The position numbers and the translations under genes were made by a program. A DNA stretch of 46,269 bases from Candidatus Lactobacillus pullistercoris (GTDB lineage: Bacteria; Bacillota; Bacilli; Lactobacillales; Lactobacillaceae): assembly GCA_018883635.1 (NCBI GenBank), contig JAHLFT010000066.1:1-46269 (forward strand), read 5' to 3'. How positions within the stretch are numbered: the stretch's first letter is position 1; every line of letters begins with the position of its first letter. This document shows positions 24,952-32,455 of the stretch, piece by piece. A model generated the notes under the pieces. That model saw only the letters and a list, made by a program, of their open reading frames with translations. It was not told the DNA's origin and ran no database searches.

Positions 24952-25007
24952 TTTCATTATCCTCAAACTTTGTACTTAACTATTATTATACGGAAAGGAA
25001 AACAAAT

Positions 25008-25562
25008 ATGAAAAAGATAGTACTTTTTGGTGATTCCTTATTTAACGGTTTTCGGCATCATCGTAATACCGATTTAGTTAGAAAAAATTTGCAAGAAAAA
25101 CTAGGAAAAGATTTTGACATTATTAATTTATCGCTTAGTGGCGCTACAACCGTTGAGGGACTAGATTATCTTCCACAAATTCCAGCAGACAGTGATCTAA
25201 TTATAATAGAATACGGAACCAACGATTCCTCGATTGTGGGAATTTCCTGTGAAAACTATCGTAAAAACTTAGAAACAATGATCAAATTCTGTGATCCTAA
25301 AAAAGTAATCATCGTTAGCCCTTGGCATAGCAAGCCAGGTGTGAATTATACAATTGAGCAAAATCTGCAAGAAAATTTTGCTAGTGCAAAAAAGTTAGCT
25401 CAAAAATATAATTGCCACTTTGTTAATCTTTGGCAAATTACCAACGGCAAAAAAGATATCGACCAATATTACCAAAACGATGGTCTTCATTTAACCGAAC
25501 TAGGAAACGAACAATTGGTAAAATTATTAATCATTGCAATCAAAAAGAAGCTATCAAACTAG
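25008..25562 (+). CDS. SGNH/GDSL family esterase
   Basis: 184 aa without signal peptide. Block I FGDSLFNG holds the nucleophile Ser10, block III reads YGTND (69-73), and block V DGLHL has Asp158 and His161. These make a complete SGNH hydrolase triad. Cytoplasmic members act as lysophospholipase- or acyl-esterase-like enzymes; the substrate is unknown. The ATG follows GGAAAGGAAAA. Its last 9 bases overlap the end of the convergent GNAT gene, and a shared hairpin covers both stops. Confidence 0.9.
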   Translation: MKKIVLFGDSLFNGFRHHRNTDLVRKNLQEKLGKDFDIINLSLSGATTVEGLDYLPQIPADSDLIIIEYGTNDSSIVGISCENYRKNLETMIKFCDPKKVIIVSPWHSKPGVNYTIEQNLQENFASAKKLAQKYNCHFVNLWQITNGKKDIDQYYQNDGLHLTELGNEQLVKLLIIAIKKKLSN

Positions 25563-25571
25563 CTTCTTTTT
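25542..25571. terminator. Bidirectional terminator overlapping two stop codons
   Basis: AAAAAGAAGCTA and TAGCTTCTTTTT form a perfect 12-bp stem around TCAAAC. The hairpin contains the stop codons of both convergent genes. Confidence 0.85.
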
Positions 25572-26003
25572 CATTAGCACATGTTTTATTCCGCCTTCAT
25601 CAAATTCCGGGCCGCAGACTTGATAACCCAGTTTTTCATAAAATCCTTGCGCACTCACCTGAGCATGACAAGTAACTTCAGTTGCCTTCTGCTCTTTTAA
25701 AAATTTATGAATTGCAATCATCATCTTCTTGCCGTAATCTTGTCCGCGCACTGCCTTATTAACCGCTACTCTACCAAACATCCAGCCCAGTTTTTGATCC
25801 TTAAAAACGCGGGAGGCTGCTAAAGCATTAGTTTGGTCTTCATTTAATAAAAATACCTGGACTGCATCTAAATCTTGGTCATCCAGCTCTGGTAAAGTTA
25901 TTTTTTGCTCGGTTACAAAGACATCTGTGCGCAATCTTTCAACACAAAACATTTCTCGTCCAGACATTTCATCAATCTGTTTGAGACTAAAATTTTCATT
26001 CAT
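25554..26003 (-). CDS. GNAT family N-acetyltransferase (ElaA-like)
   Basis: 149 aa. The N-terminus (MFCVERLRTDVFVTEQ) and the acetyl-CoA loop (GRVAVNKAVRGQDYGKKMMI) match the ElaA-type branch of GNAT enzymes. Later FYEKLGYQVCGPEFDEGGI is typical. Substrate unknown. It is 9 bp downstream of the frameshifted binding-protein gene and thus probably last in the T-box-controlled operon. Confidence 0.88.
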   Translation of the reverse strand: MNENFSLKQIDEMSGREMFCVERLRTDVFVTEQKITLPELDDQDLDAVQVFLLNEDQTNALAASRVFKDQKLGWMFGRVAVNKAVRGQDYGKKMMIAIHKFLKEQKATEVTCHAQVSAQGFYEKLGYQVCGPEFDEGGIKHVLMKKKLV

Positions 26004-26012
26004 CTTCTCACC

Positions 26013-26830
26013 TTATTCTGCTATATAATTACTATTTACACCAAACCATTTTTTATTCAACCTGCGCAATTCACCATTACGCTGCATCAACTTTAAAGCA
26101 GAATTAATCTTTTTTCTTAAAGTTACATCGCCTTTACGCATCCCCACTGCAAACAAATCTTGTGATACTTTTTTATTGCTTAAAACTGTATATTCATTTG
26201 CATGTGCTAAATGTGCTAAGTAATAATTGGCATAAACTTCATCAAGCAAAATTCCTTGAATTCGATTATCTTTTAAATCTAAAAACGCATTGGGAATCTG
26301 ATCATACAAAACAACATTCTTAGCATGAAAGACTTCTTGTTTTCCTTCATACCATTGCTGAGCAGTTGAAGCAGTTTGCATCCCTAAAGTCTTATCAGCC
26401 ATTTCATTAAAAGCCTGGATTTTACTATTTTTCTTAACTACAAGCACCTGCTTATTACGCAGATATGGCAATGAGAAGGCGACATTTTTTTCCTTTGCGG
26501 TGTAATTGAATAACCATTCCAAATAAAATCAATCGTTCCGTTACGCAATTCAGTGGTATTCATCGACCAATCAATCGTTTGAAAATTAACCTTAATTCCA
26601 TAATGCTTAAAAACAGCTCGTGCAAGATCAACATCATAACCGGTTAACTGGCCATTTTTTTGTTCAAAATCCATTGGAACAAAAGAATCATCGACGCCAA
26701 CGATGACTTGTCTTTTTTGCTCTATCTGCCTCCAAGTATCAACTGTATTTGCCCACTTAGAAACATTTTGACAAGCCGACAAACCAATTGTAAGAATAAA
26801 CAAGCCGATTGCCAATACTAATTTTTTCAT
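26013..26830 (-). pseudogene. Amino-acid ABC transporter substrate-binding lipoprotein, frameshifted
   Basis: Two overlapping frames together give one family 3 binding protein (HisJ/GlnH type) of about 272 aa. The first part (start 26830) has a lipoprotein signal with lipobox LSAC20 and VIVGVDDSFVPMDFEQ, then YDVDLARAVF, IDFIWNGYSITPQRKK. The second continues with NVAFSLPYLRNKQVLVVKK to the end at 26013. The break is in a run of seven A (coding strand; 26485-26491). Eight A would restore the frame. So this is a one-base loss in a homopolymer: a true mutation, phase-variable slippage, or a sequencing error. If real, the ABC system lacks its own receptor. Confidence 0.82.
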
Positions 26831-26833
26831 TCA

Positions 26834-27454
26834 TTAAGCCTCACTTAATGGTTTTACCCTCAAAACTTGATCCGCTACTTTTTCCGCAAATACTAAATCG
26901 TGAGTAATAATTAACTGGGTTAAACCGGTTTTTTTCAACTCCAAAATCATCTTTTCCACTTCTTCACGTAGATTGGGATCAAGAGCCGAGGTTGGTTCAT
27001 CATAGCAAAGAATCTTTGGCTTCATTGCTAATGAACGGGCAATTGACACTCTCTGTTTTTGCCCGCCAGAAAGTTGATAAGGATACTGCGTTTCATGCCC
27101 TGTTAATTTTAATTGAGCAAGCAATGCTAATGCTTGCTTTTTAGCAGCTTCTTCACTTTCTTTTAAAACTAAGCGCGGAGCTAAAGTAATGTTTTCTAAC
27201 ACATTCAAATTAGGAAATAAATTAAAATCTTGAAAGACCACACCAATTTGCCCTTGAGTGATATTTTGACCATCGACCAAAATTTGACCACTATCCTTAG
27301 TTTCAAGACCAGCAATTATTCTTAACAAAGTCGTCTTTCCCGCTCCTGATTGACCAACGATTGTCATAATGTCGCCATCATTTAGCGTGAAAGAAATATC
27401 TTTTAAAATCTGCCGTTGTCCAAATTTTTTAGCTAACTTTTTAACTTCAAGCAT
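26834..27454 (-). CDS. Polar amino-acid ABC transporter ATP-binding protein
   Basis: 206 aa. Walker A GQSGAGKTT, Q-loop VFQDFNLFPNLNVLENI, signature LSGGQKQRVSIARSL, Walker B ILCYDEPTSALD and switch ITHD are all present, so it should be active. It is shorter than the usual 240 aa of GlnQ-type subunits, ending soon after the switch. It lies 15 bp after the permease gene and 3 bp before the binding-protein gene. Confidence 0.92.
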   Translation of the reverse strand: MLEVKKLAKKFGQRQILKDISFTLNDGDIMTIVGQSGAGKTTLLRIIAGLETKDSGQILVDGQNITQGQIGVVFQDFNLFPNLNVLENITLAPRLVLKESEEAAKKQALALLAQLKLTGHETQYPYQLSGGQKQRVSIARSLAMKPKILCYDEPTSALDPNLREEVEKMILELKKTGLTQLIITHDLVFAEKVADQVLRVKPLSEA

Positions 27455-27469
27455 TTATCTCACGCTCCA

Positions 27470-28111
27470 TTATTTATAGTAATTAAAGTGTTTCTCGACC
27501 TTTTTCTGGGCAAAAGCACAAAGACTAATTAAGGATAAATAAATCACTCCAACTAAAAGTAAAGGAACCAAAGTTACGTCTCTAGCCATCGCCACATTAC
27601 CAGCCCGCAATAAATCGCCTAGGCCGATGACATAAACCAGTGATGAATCTTTAATCAAATTAATTACTTCATTCCCAATTGAAGGTAAAACGATTTTAAA
27701 CACTTGCGGAATCACAATCTTGATCATTGTTTGATAACGAGTTAGCCGTAAGACTTGCGCCGCCTCAAATTGTCCCTCATCAATTGATTGCAAACCTCCG
27801 CGGAAGATTTCAGCAAAATAAGCTGCATAATTTAAAACAAAGGCTAGAAGGGCTGCTTCATAACGCGGAAAAACGATTTGTAAAATAGGCAAGCCGTAAA
27901 AGACAAAAATCAATTGCAATAATAAGGGTGTGCCCCGCATAATCCAGACATAAAATTCAACTAACCATTTCAGAATTTTAATTTTACTCATTTCACCTAA
28001 AGCCACTAAAATTCCTAGTGGCAAAGCCAAAATTAAAGTCCAGAAAAATATTTTTAAGGTCATCCATGTTCCAGCTAAAAGAGCTGGCATAATTTGACTG
28101 ACATATTCCAT
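27470..28111 (-). CDS. Polar amino-acid ABC transporter permease
   Basis: 213 aa with about five membrane helices. LLQLIFVFYGLP and the EAA loop (EGQFEAAQVLRLTRYQTMIK) are typical of HisM/GlnP-type permeases, which usually form a homodimer. First gene of the operon permease-ATPase-binding protein-GNAT. The ATG follows GCAGGTGA and comes directly after the second T-box terminator, so its expression is set by that leader. Confidence 0.92.
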   Translation of the reverse strand: MEYVSQIMPALLAGTWMTLKIFFWTLILALPLGILVALGEMSKIKILKWLVEFYVWIMRGTPLLLQLIFVFYGLPILQIVFPRYEAALLAFVLNYAAYFAEIFRGGLQSIDEGQFEAAQVLRLTRYQTMIKIVIPQVFKIVLPSIGNEVINLIKDSSLVYVIGLGDLLRAGNVAMARDVTLVPLLLVGVIYLSLISLCAFAQKKVEKHFNYYK

Positions 28112-28132
28112 TACTTCACCTGCTTAAAAAAT

Positions 28133-28162
28133 AAAAAATCCTCTTGGAAAACTCCAAGAGGA
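28133..28162 (-). terminator. Second T-box terminator
   Basis: On the minus strand, TCCTCTTGG pairs with CCAAGAGGA, followed by TTTTTTATTTTTT, 22 bp before the permease start. Confidence 0.88.
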
Positions 28163-28244
28163 CGATCGGATCGTGATTCCACCTCAACTTCATAGATTTA
28201 TTCACATAAATCTACCTCAATAGGTTTATTAACAAGCAAGAAAT

Positions 28245-28283
28245 AAAAAACGCCCTTCTAGGTCTGATTGACCTAAGAGGGCG
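28245..28283 (-). terminator. First T-box terminator
   Basis: On the minus strand, CGCCCTCTTAGGTC pairs with GACCTAGAAGGGCG (one mismatch) around AATCA, followed by TTTTTT. Confidence 0.9.
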
Positions 28284-28565
28284 AATTGATAAATCCGCGG
28301 TTCCACCTCATTTTACAGCTAATTCACATTAGCTGCCTCAATAAGTTTGTTAATAAACCTTTAGCTGTAACGGGCTAACCCGGACCTCTCTACTACCATT
28401 TCAAGGAGCCAACTCACAGATGTGTTTCACTTAAAAGGCTACTTTATTTCCACCAACAAAAGCTCTCTATTAACTATTCTTAAGTTACTGTTTCTGTTCC
28501 AAGTCGTTATTCACATGTTGATTAAATCTTATCCAATCACTAACTTTTTGTCAATTCCTTAAAAA

Positions 28566-30863
28566 TTATTTTTCTTCATAACTACCTGGGGTAACGGTTA
28601 ATAACGGCGATTTTTCACCTGTATAAATAATATCTAATTTGTACATTGCCCGCGAAGTAATTGTATATACAAGTTGAGTTTCATCAAGAGCATGATATGT
28701 CTTTTTAGATGCATCCCACATTACTACCGCATCAAACTCTAATCCTTTAGCAAGATAGGACGGCACTACTAAATCGCCATTAACTAAACGCTGATTAGCA
28801 GTCGCTATTAATGTAGTTTTTTGCTTCTTCTTAGCTAATAACTTATGAACTTGCTTAGCTGAAGCTAAATCCTTGGTAATAATTGCCGTGGTAAACTTTT
28901 CATTATCATTATTTCTTAGAATACCAACTAGACTATCAATCGCTTCATCTTCATTCTTACGGCCATAAATAGCAGGAAGAGGTCCTTGGCGGTTGAAGGA
29001 TTCAATTTTTTCACCTTGGCGTAAAATCTGTTTTGTAAAATCTGTGATTTGCTTAGTCGACCGATATGATTTCGTTAATTGCACCACATCTGTTTTTTTC
29101 GGATCAAATAAACCAGAAATTTGTTTTAACAAACTACGACTTTCATCTTTAGTAAAAATTGCTTGGTTAAGATCACCTAACATCGTAAATTTGGCACGTG
29201 GGAAATTATATTTTAAGTAGGCCAGTTGAAATGGCGCATAATCTTGAATTTCATCAATAAAGGCATAACGCATTTCATAATCAGTTCGTCTACCCGTAAT
29301 TAAATCATATAGATAAAGGTAAGCTGAAACATCATTCATGTGAATATCATGCTTCTTAAAACTACCTTTAACCTCTTCAACATGTCTGTTCCAAGCTTCT
29401 CCACTGATATCCCATTTACTTAAATCTGTCATTTTAGGAACAGCACGCAGAAAGCTTAAATATTGTGCTCCCATATTGATAAAATTATTGTGGCGAATGC
29501 GCTGGAAAACGGGCTCTAAGGCTTTCATAACAATTTTTCGGCCCAAGAATTTTTCTTCTTCTGCCTGTGAACTAAATTCCTGATCAGGACGATCATATAA
29601 TTCATCAAGCTGTTCCTTGCTTAAGCTTTCAATTGCTTGACTTACCCATGCTTTGCGAACCTCTGGTGCAATTTTTCGATTGAGCATTTTAATCAATTCT
29701 TCACGAGTCGCATCAATCCGGTTAGCTAACTTATAATTTTGATTAAATGAATAGTAAATTTCTTTGATTTTATCCTTAGCAAAATATGGTCTCTTTTTAT
29801 CGCGGAAAAGAATATTTTTGAAAATCATTCCTCGCTTATTTAAATGCTTTGCATAGCGCGTTAAGAGATTAAAGAAGTTAACTGAATCCTTAAACGCACC
29901 AATCTTAGTGTCAGCCGTCTGATCTTCAAATTGCTTAAATAAGTTTTCAACATTCATTCCAGGTAAGCGCCGTGCAACAAATTGCCAATAGGTCATCTGA
30001 ACCATATTCTGTTCACCCATTTCAGGAAGAACATTTTTAATATAATCGTTAAACAACTGGTTAGGACTAAACATAATGACGTCACTTGATGTCAGATTAC
30101 CGCGATAACGATATAACAAATAAGCAATTCTTTGCAAAATAGCACTAGTCTTCCCTGAACCAGCAGCCCCTTGAACAAAGAGAAGATCAGCACTTGTGTT
30201 ACGAATGATCTTGTTTTGCTCTTGTTGAATCGTGGTAACGATGGACTTCATTTGAATCGAAGATTTTTCTGAAAGAACGGATAAAAGCATTTGATCACCA
30301 ATTGATTCATTAGTATCAAACATGTTTTCAATTTTGCCATCTCTAATTTGAAATTGCCGTTTCTTTGTCATATCTACGGTAATTTCGCCTTCTGGTGAAT
30401 TATATGAAACCTGACCCAATTTGCCATCATAATAAATTGAAGAAATTGGTGCCCGCCAATCGTAAACTAAGAAATGATCATTATCATCCGCAAATGAACC
30501 TAAACCAATATAAATTGTTTCTAGCTGCGAAGAACCCTTTTCCTTAAAGTCTACTCGTGCAAAATAAGGACTTTCTTTAAGTCGATTAATTGTTTCAAGT
30601 TGTTTAGCTGAATGTTGCCAATCATGTTCACGTTCAGCCAATAATTGTTGTTGCTGGTGAATTGATAATGCCGTTTCCATTGAGGTTGAATAACCATCAT
30701 AATCAAGTTTTACATCATCAAAGAAGTGTGAATTTAAGTCACGCGCTTCTCCTTCTACAGTCTTGATGGATTTACGTAACTTTTTAGCTTTAGTGTTAAT
30801 TAAATCTAAGACGTAATCAAGATGTTCTTGCTCAATTTTTTTATCATTACTTGCTTCAGTCAT
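28566..30863 (-). CDS. helD: HelD-type UvrD/Rep-like ATPase (RNA polymerase recycling factor)
   Basis: 765 aa. The N-terminal helical arm (1-95) precedes a UvrD-like ATPase with Walker A GAAGSGKTS (232-240), DWRAPISSIYYD before it as in HelD proteins, Walker B YAFIDEIQDYAPFQL and LGDLNQAIF. In B. subtilis and relatives, HelD enters RNA polymerase channels and frees stalled enzyme from nucleic acid. It is a single gene with start after AGGTGAAAAT. No terminator is visible between its stop and the next promoter 12 bp further on, so read-through would meet the T-box terminators. Confidence 0.92.
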   Translation of the reverse strand: MTEASNDKKIEQEHLDYVLDLINTKAKKLRKSIKTVEGEARDLNSHFFDDVKLDYDGYSTSMETALSIHQQQQLLAEREHDWQHSAKQLETINRLKESPYFARVDFKEKGSSQLETIYIGLGSFADDNDHFLVYDWRAPISSIYYDGKLGQVSYNSPEGEITVDMTKKRQFQIRDGKIENMFDTNESIGDQMLLSVLSEKSSIQMKSIVTTIQQEQNKIIRNTSADLLFVQGAAGSGKTSAILQRIAYLLYRYRGNLTSSDVIMFSPNQLFNDYIKNVLPEMGEQNMVQMTYWQFVARRLPGMNVENLFKQFEDQTADTKIGAFKDSVNFFNLLTRYAKHLNKRGMIFKNILFRDKKRPYFAKDKIKEIYYSFNQNYKLANRIDATREELIKMLNRKIAPEVRKAWVSQAIESLSKEQLDELYDRPDQEFSSQAEEEKFLGRKIVMKALEPVFQRIRHNNFINMGAQYLSFLRAVPKMTDLSKWDISGEAWNRHVEEVKGSFKKHDIHMNDVSAYLYLYDLITGRRTDYEMRYAFIDEIQDYAPFQLAYLKYNFPRAKFTMLGDLNQAIFTKDESRSLLKQISGLFDPKKTDVVQLTKSYRSTKQITDFTKQILRQGEKIESFNRQGPLPAIYGRKNEDEAIDSLVGILRNNDNEKFTTAIITKDLASAKQVHKLLAKKKQKTTLIATANQRLVNGDLVVPSYLAKGLEFDAVVMWDASKKTYHALDETQLVYTITSRAMYKLDIIYTGEKSPLLTVTPGSYEEK

Positions 30864-31010
30864 ATTTTCACCTATTTCTAAAAACTTGCACTCTATTTTA
30901 TCATGAATTCATATCCAGTCACACTTCAGACGCTTTAGAAAAAAGTAAACAAAATTTTACCTAAGATTTATCGTTCAAGCTTATAATTAGTTGGTATTGG
31001 AGTTGATATA

Positions 31011-31700
31011 ATGCATAAATTTTGGCACTTCCTAAGAATAATCATTCTATTATTCTTACTCACATTTGGAATCTATGAGTATCAAAATAACGAAAACGTC
31101 AGAACTGCTACTAATGATTCCCTTATCACCTTACATCAAAGACTCTCACAATTATTATCTACTGGAAGCTTGGACCCACCAAAATTACAAGACCAGCCTA
31201 GAATTATTTCTAAAAATGGTCAAACTGACACTAGCGATCAAGACACTAACGGTAATCAAATTTGGTCACACAATAGTGCTACTGTTTATGTTGATATCAA
31301 TAATCGGCAATTACGTAGTGCCGCTATTGATGCGATGAGTGCTTGGAATCGAACAGGTAGCTTTTTATTTAAACAAGTCAATCAAAAAAAGCATGCTAAA
31401 ATCATTATCAGCGTCATTAGTGATTCTGATACGCAAGCAGCTGGTCAAACTTCCACTACCTATAATCCGGTCAATAATCGTTTACTTAAGGCTCATGTCG
31501 AATTAAATCATTATTATCTTCAAAACTCTTGGTACGGTTATAGTTATAATCGCATCGTAAATACGGTAGAGCATGAGTTGGGACATGCGATTGGACTTAA
31601 ACATACTAAGAAAGTTTCAGTCATGTATCCAGCTGGTTCTTATTACACAATTCAACCTCGCGACATTCAAGCAGTTAAAAAATTGTATCATGAAAAATAA
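31011..31700 (+). CDS. Membrane-anchored matrixin-like zinc metalloprotease (M10A)
   Basis: 229 aa. One N-terminal membrane helix (about 5-23), a polar linker, and a metzincin domain. HELGHAIGLKH fits the zinc motif HExxHxxGxxH exactly, and VMYPAG downstream holds the Met-turn. The domain begins near IWSHNSATVYVDI. Such small matrixin-like proteases occur in lactobacilli; the substrate is unknown. Active site expected outside. The ATG follows GGAG. Confidence 0.9.
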   Translation: MHKFWHFLRIIILLFLLTFGIYEYQNNENVRTATNDSLITLHQRLSQLLSTGSLDPPKLQDQPRIISKNGQTDTSDQDTNGNQIWSHNSATVYVDINNRQLRSAAIDAMSAWNRTGSFLFKQVNQKKHAKIIISVISDSDTQAAGQTSTTYNPVNNRLLKAHVELNHYYLQNSWYGYSYNRIVNTVEHELGHAIGLKHTKKVSVMYPAGSYYTIQPRDIQAVKKLYHEK

Positions 31701-31710
31701 ATAGTTTATC

Positions 31711-31750
31711 CAATTACCCTTTTTGTTTAAAATAAGGGTGATTGTTTTGT
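31711..31750 (+). terminator. Terminator after the metalloprotease gene
   Basis: CAATTACCCTT pairs with AAGGGTGATTG (one mismatch-type pair) around a 12-nt loop, followed by TTTTGT. Confidence 0.7.
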
Positions 31751-31764
31751 ATTAGGAGTAAATT

Positions 31765-32415
31765 ATGAAAAGAATATATATCGTTCGTCATGGACAAACT
31801 TTTATTAATCGCTATAACAAAATGCAAGGTTGGTGTGACACGCCATTAACTGATGAAGGAAAAGCTGGAGCTGATAAAGCCGGTGAAGCTTTAAAAGATG
31901 TACCTTTTGATATTGCTTTATCTAGTGATTTAAAAAGAGCCAGTGATACCTGCGAAATTATTATGAAGCACAATGTTAATAAAGATGAGTTGCAACATAT
32001 CGCTAGTCCATTTTTCCGTGAACAACTTTATGGTTACTTTGAAGGTATGGATTCTGAAATGGCTTGGCGCATGATTGGCGGCGCACATGGCTACGCTACT
32101 AGACAAGAAATGTTTGTCAAGGAATCAATCGATACGATTAAAGATTGGATTAAAGAAGCGGATCCTTATCATGATGCCGAAAATGCTGAAGAATACTGGA
32201 ACCGACTTGATAAAGGCTTTAAGTTGATCAGCGAGCTTGATGGTGCAGAAAACATTTTACTGGTGACCCACGGTTTTACAATTAGAAGTATTTGGTACCG
32301 TTATGGTGATAGCATTCCGCTAGTGCCCGGTCCACAAAATGCTTCAATTACCATTATGACGATGAGTGACAAAGGTGAAATCAAAATCCCTTCTTGGAAT
32401 AAGATGCATTTATAG
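31765..32415 (+). CDS. Histidine phosphatase (phosphoglycerate mutase-like)
   Basis: 216 aa. The catalytic motif is VRHGQT with His9 as phospho-acceptor. ALSSDLKRASDTC and LLVTHGFTIRSI supply the other Arg and His of the branch 1 pocket. It is one of the cofactor-dependent mutase-like phosphatases common in lactobacilli, most likely a phosphatase rather than the glycolytic mutase (TxxN spacing and length differ). The ATG follows TAGGAG. Stands alone, with a terminator on each side. Confidence 0.9.
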   Translation: MKRIYIVRHGQTFINRYNKMQGWCDTPLTDEGKAGADKAGEALKDVPFDIALSSDLKRASDTCEIIMKHNVNKDELQHIASPFFREQLYGYFEGMDSEMAWRMIGGAHGYATRQEMFVKESIDTIKDWIKEADPYHDAENAEEYWNRLDKGFKLISELDGAENILLVTHGFTIRSIWYRYGDSIPLVPGPQNASITIMTMSDKGEIKIPSWNKMHL

Positions 32416-32419
32416 AAGA

Positions 32420-32450
32420 AAAACTTCTCCCAAAAAAGGAGAAGTTTTTT
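32420..32450. terminator. Bidirectional terminator between the phosphatase gene and the bceB-like gene
   Basis: AAAACTTCTCC and GGAGAAGTTTT form a perfect stem, with T-runs at the plus-strand end. Confidence 0.88.
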
Positions 32451-32455
32451 ACTAA

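Larger units (their letters stand above)
28133..28554 (-). promoter_or_regulatory. T-box leader with one Stem I and two antiterminator/terminator modules, with promoter
   Basis: Promoter TTGACA-17-TAAGAT (28549-28554, 28526-28531). The transcript holds Stem I features (AGAGAGC, GGTGGAAA loop; base ACTTGGA/TCCGGGT), a GAA-AUG-G specifier-like stretch, and a first T-box AGGTGGAACCGCGG (28295-28308) with terminator 28245-28283. A second copy follows: the flanking TTAATAAACCTATTGAGG, a stem and a T-box-like AGGTGGAATCACGA (28171-28184), then terminator 28133-28162. There is no second Stem I. Uncharged tRNA should be needed to pass both terminators before the amino-acid transporter genes. It fills the gene-free stretch 28112-28565. 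Confidence 0.88.
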
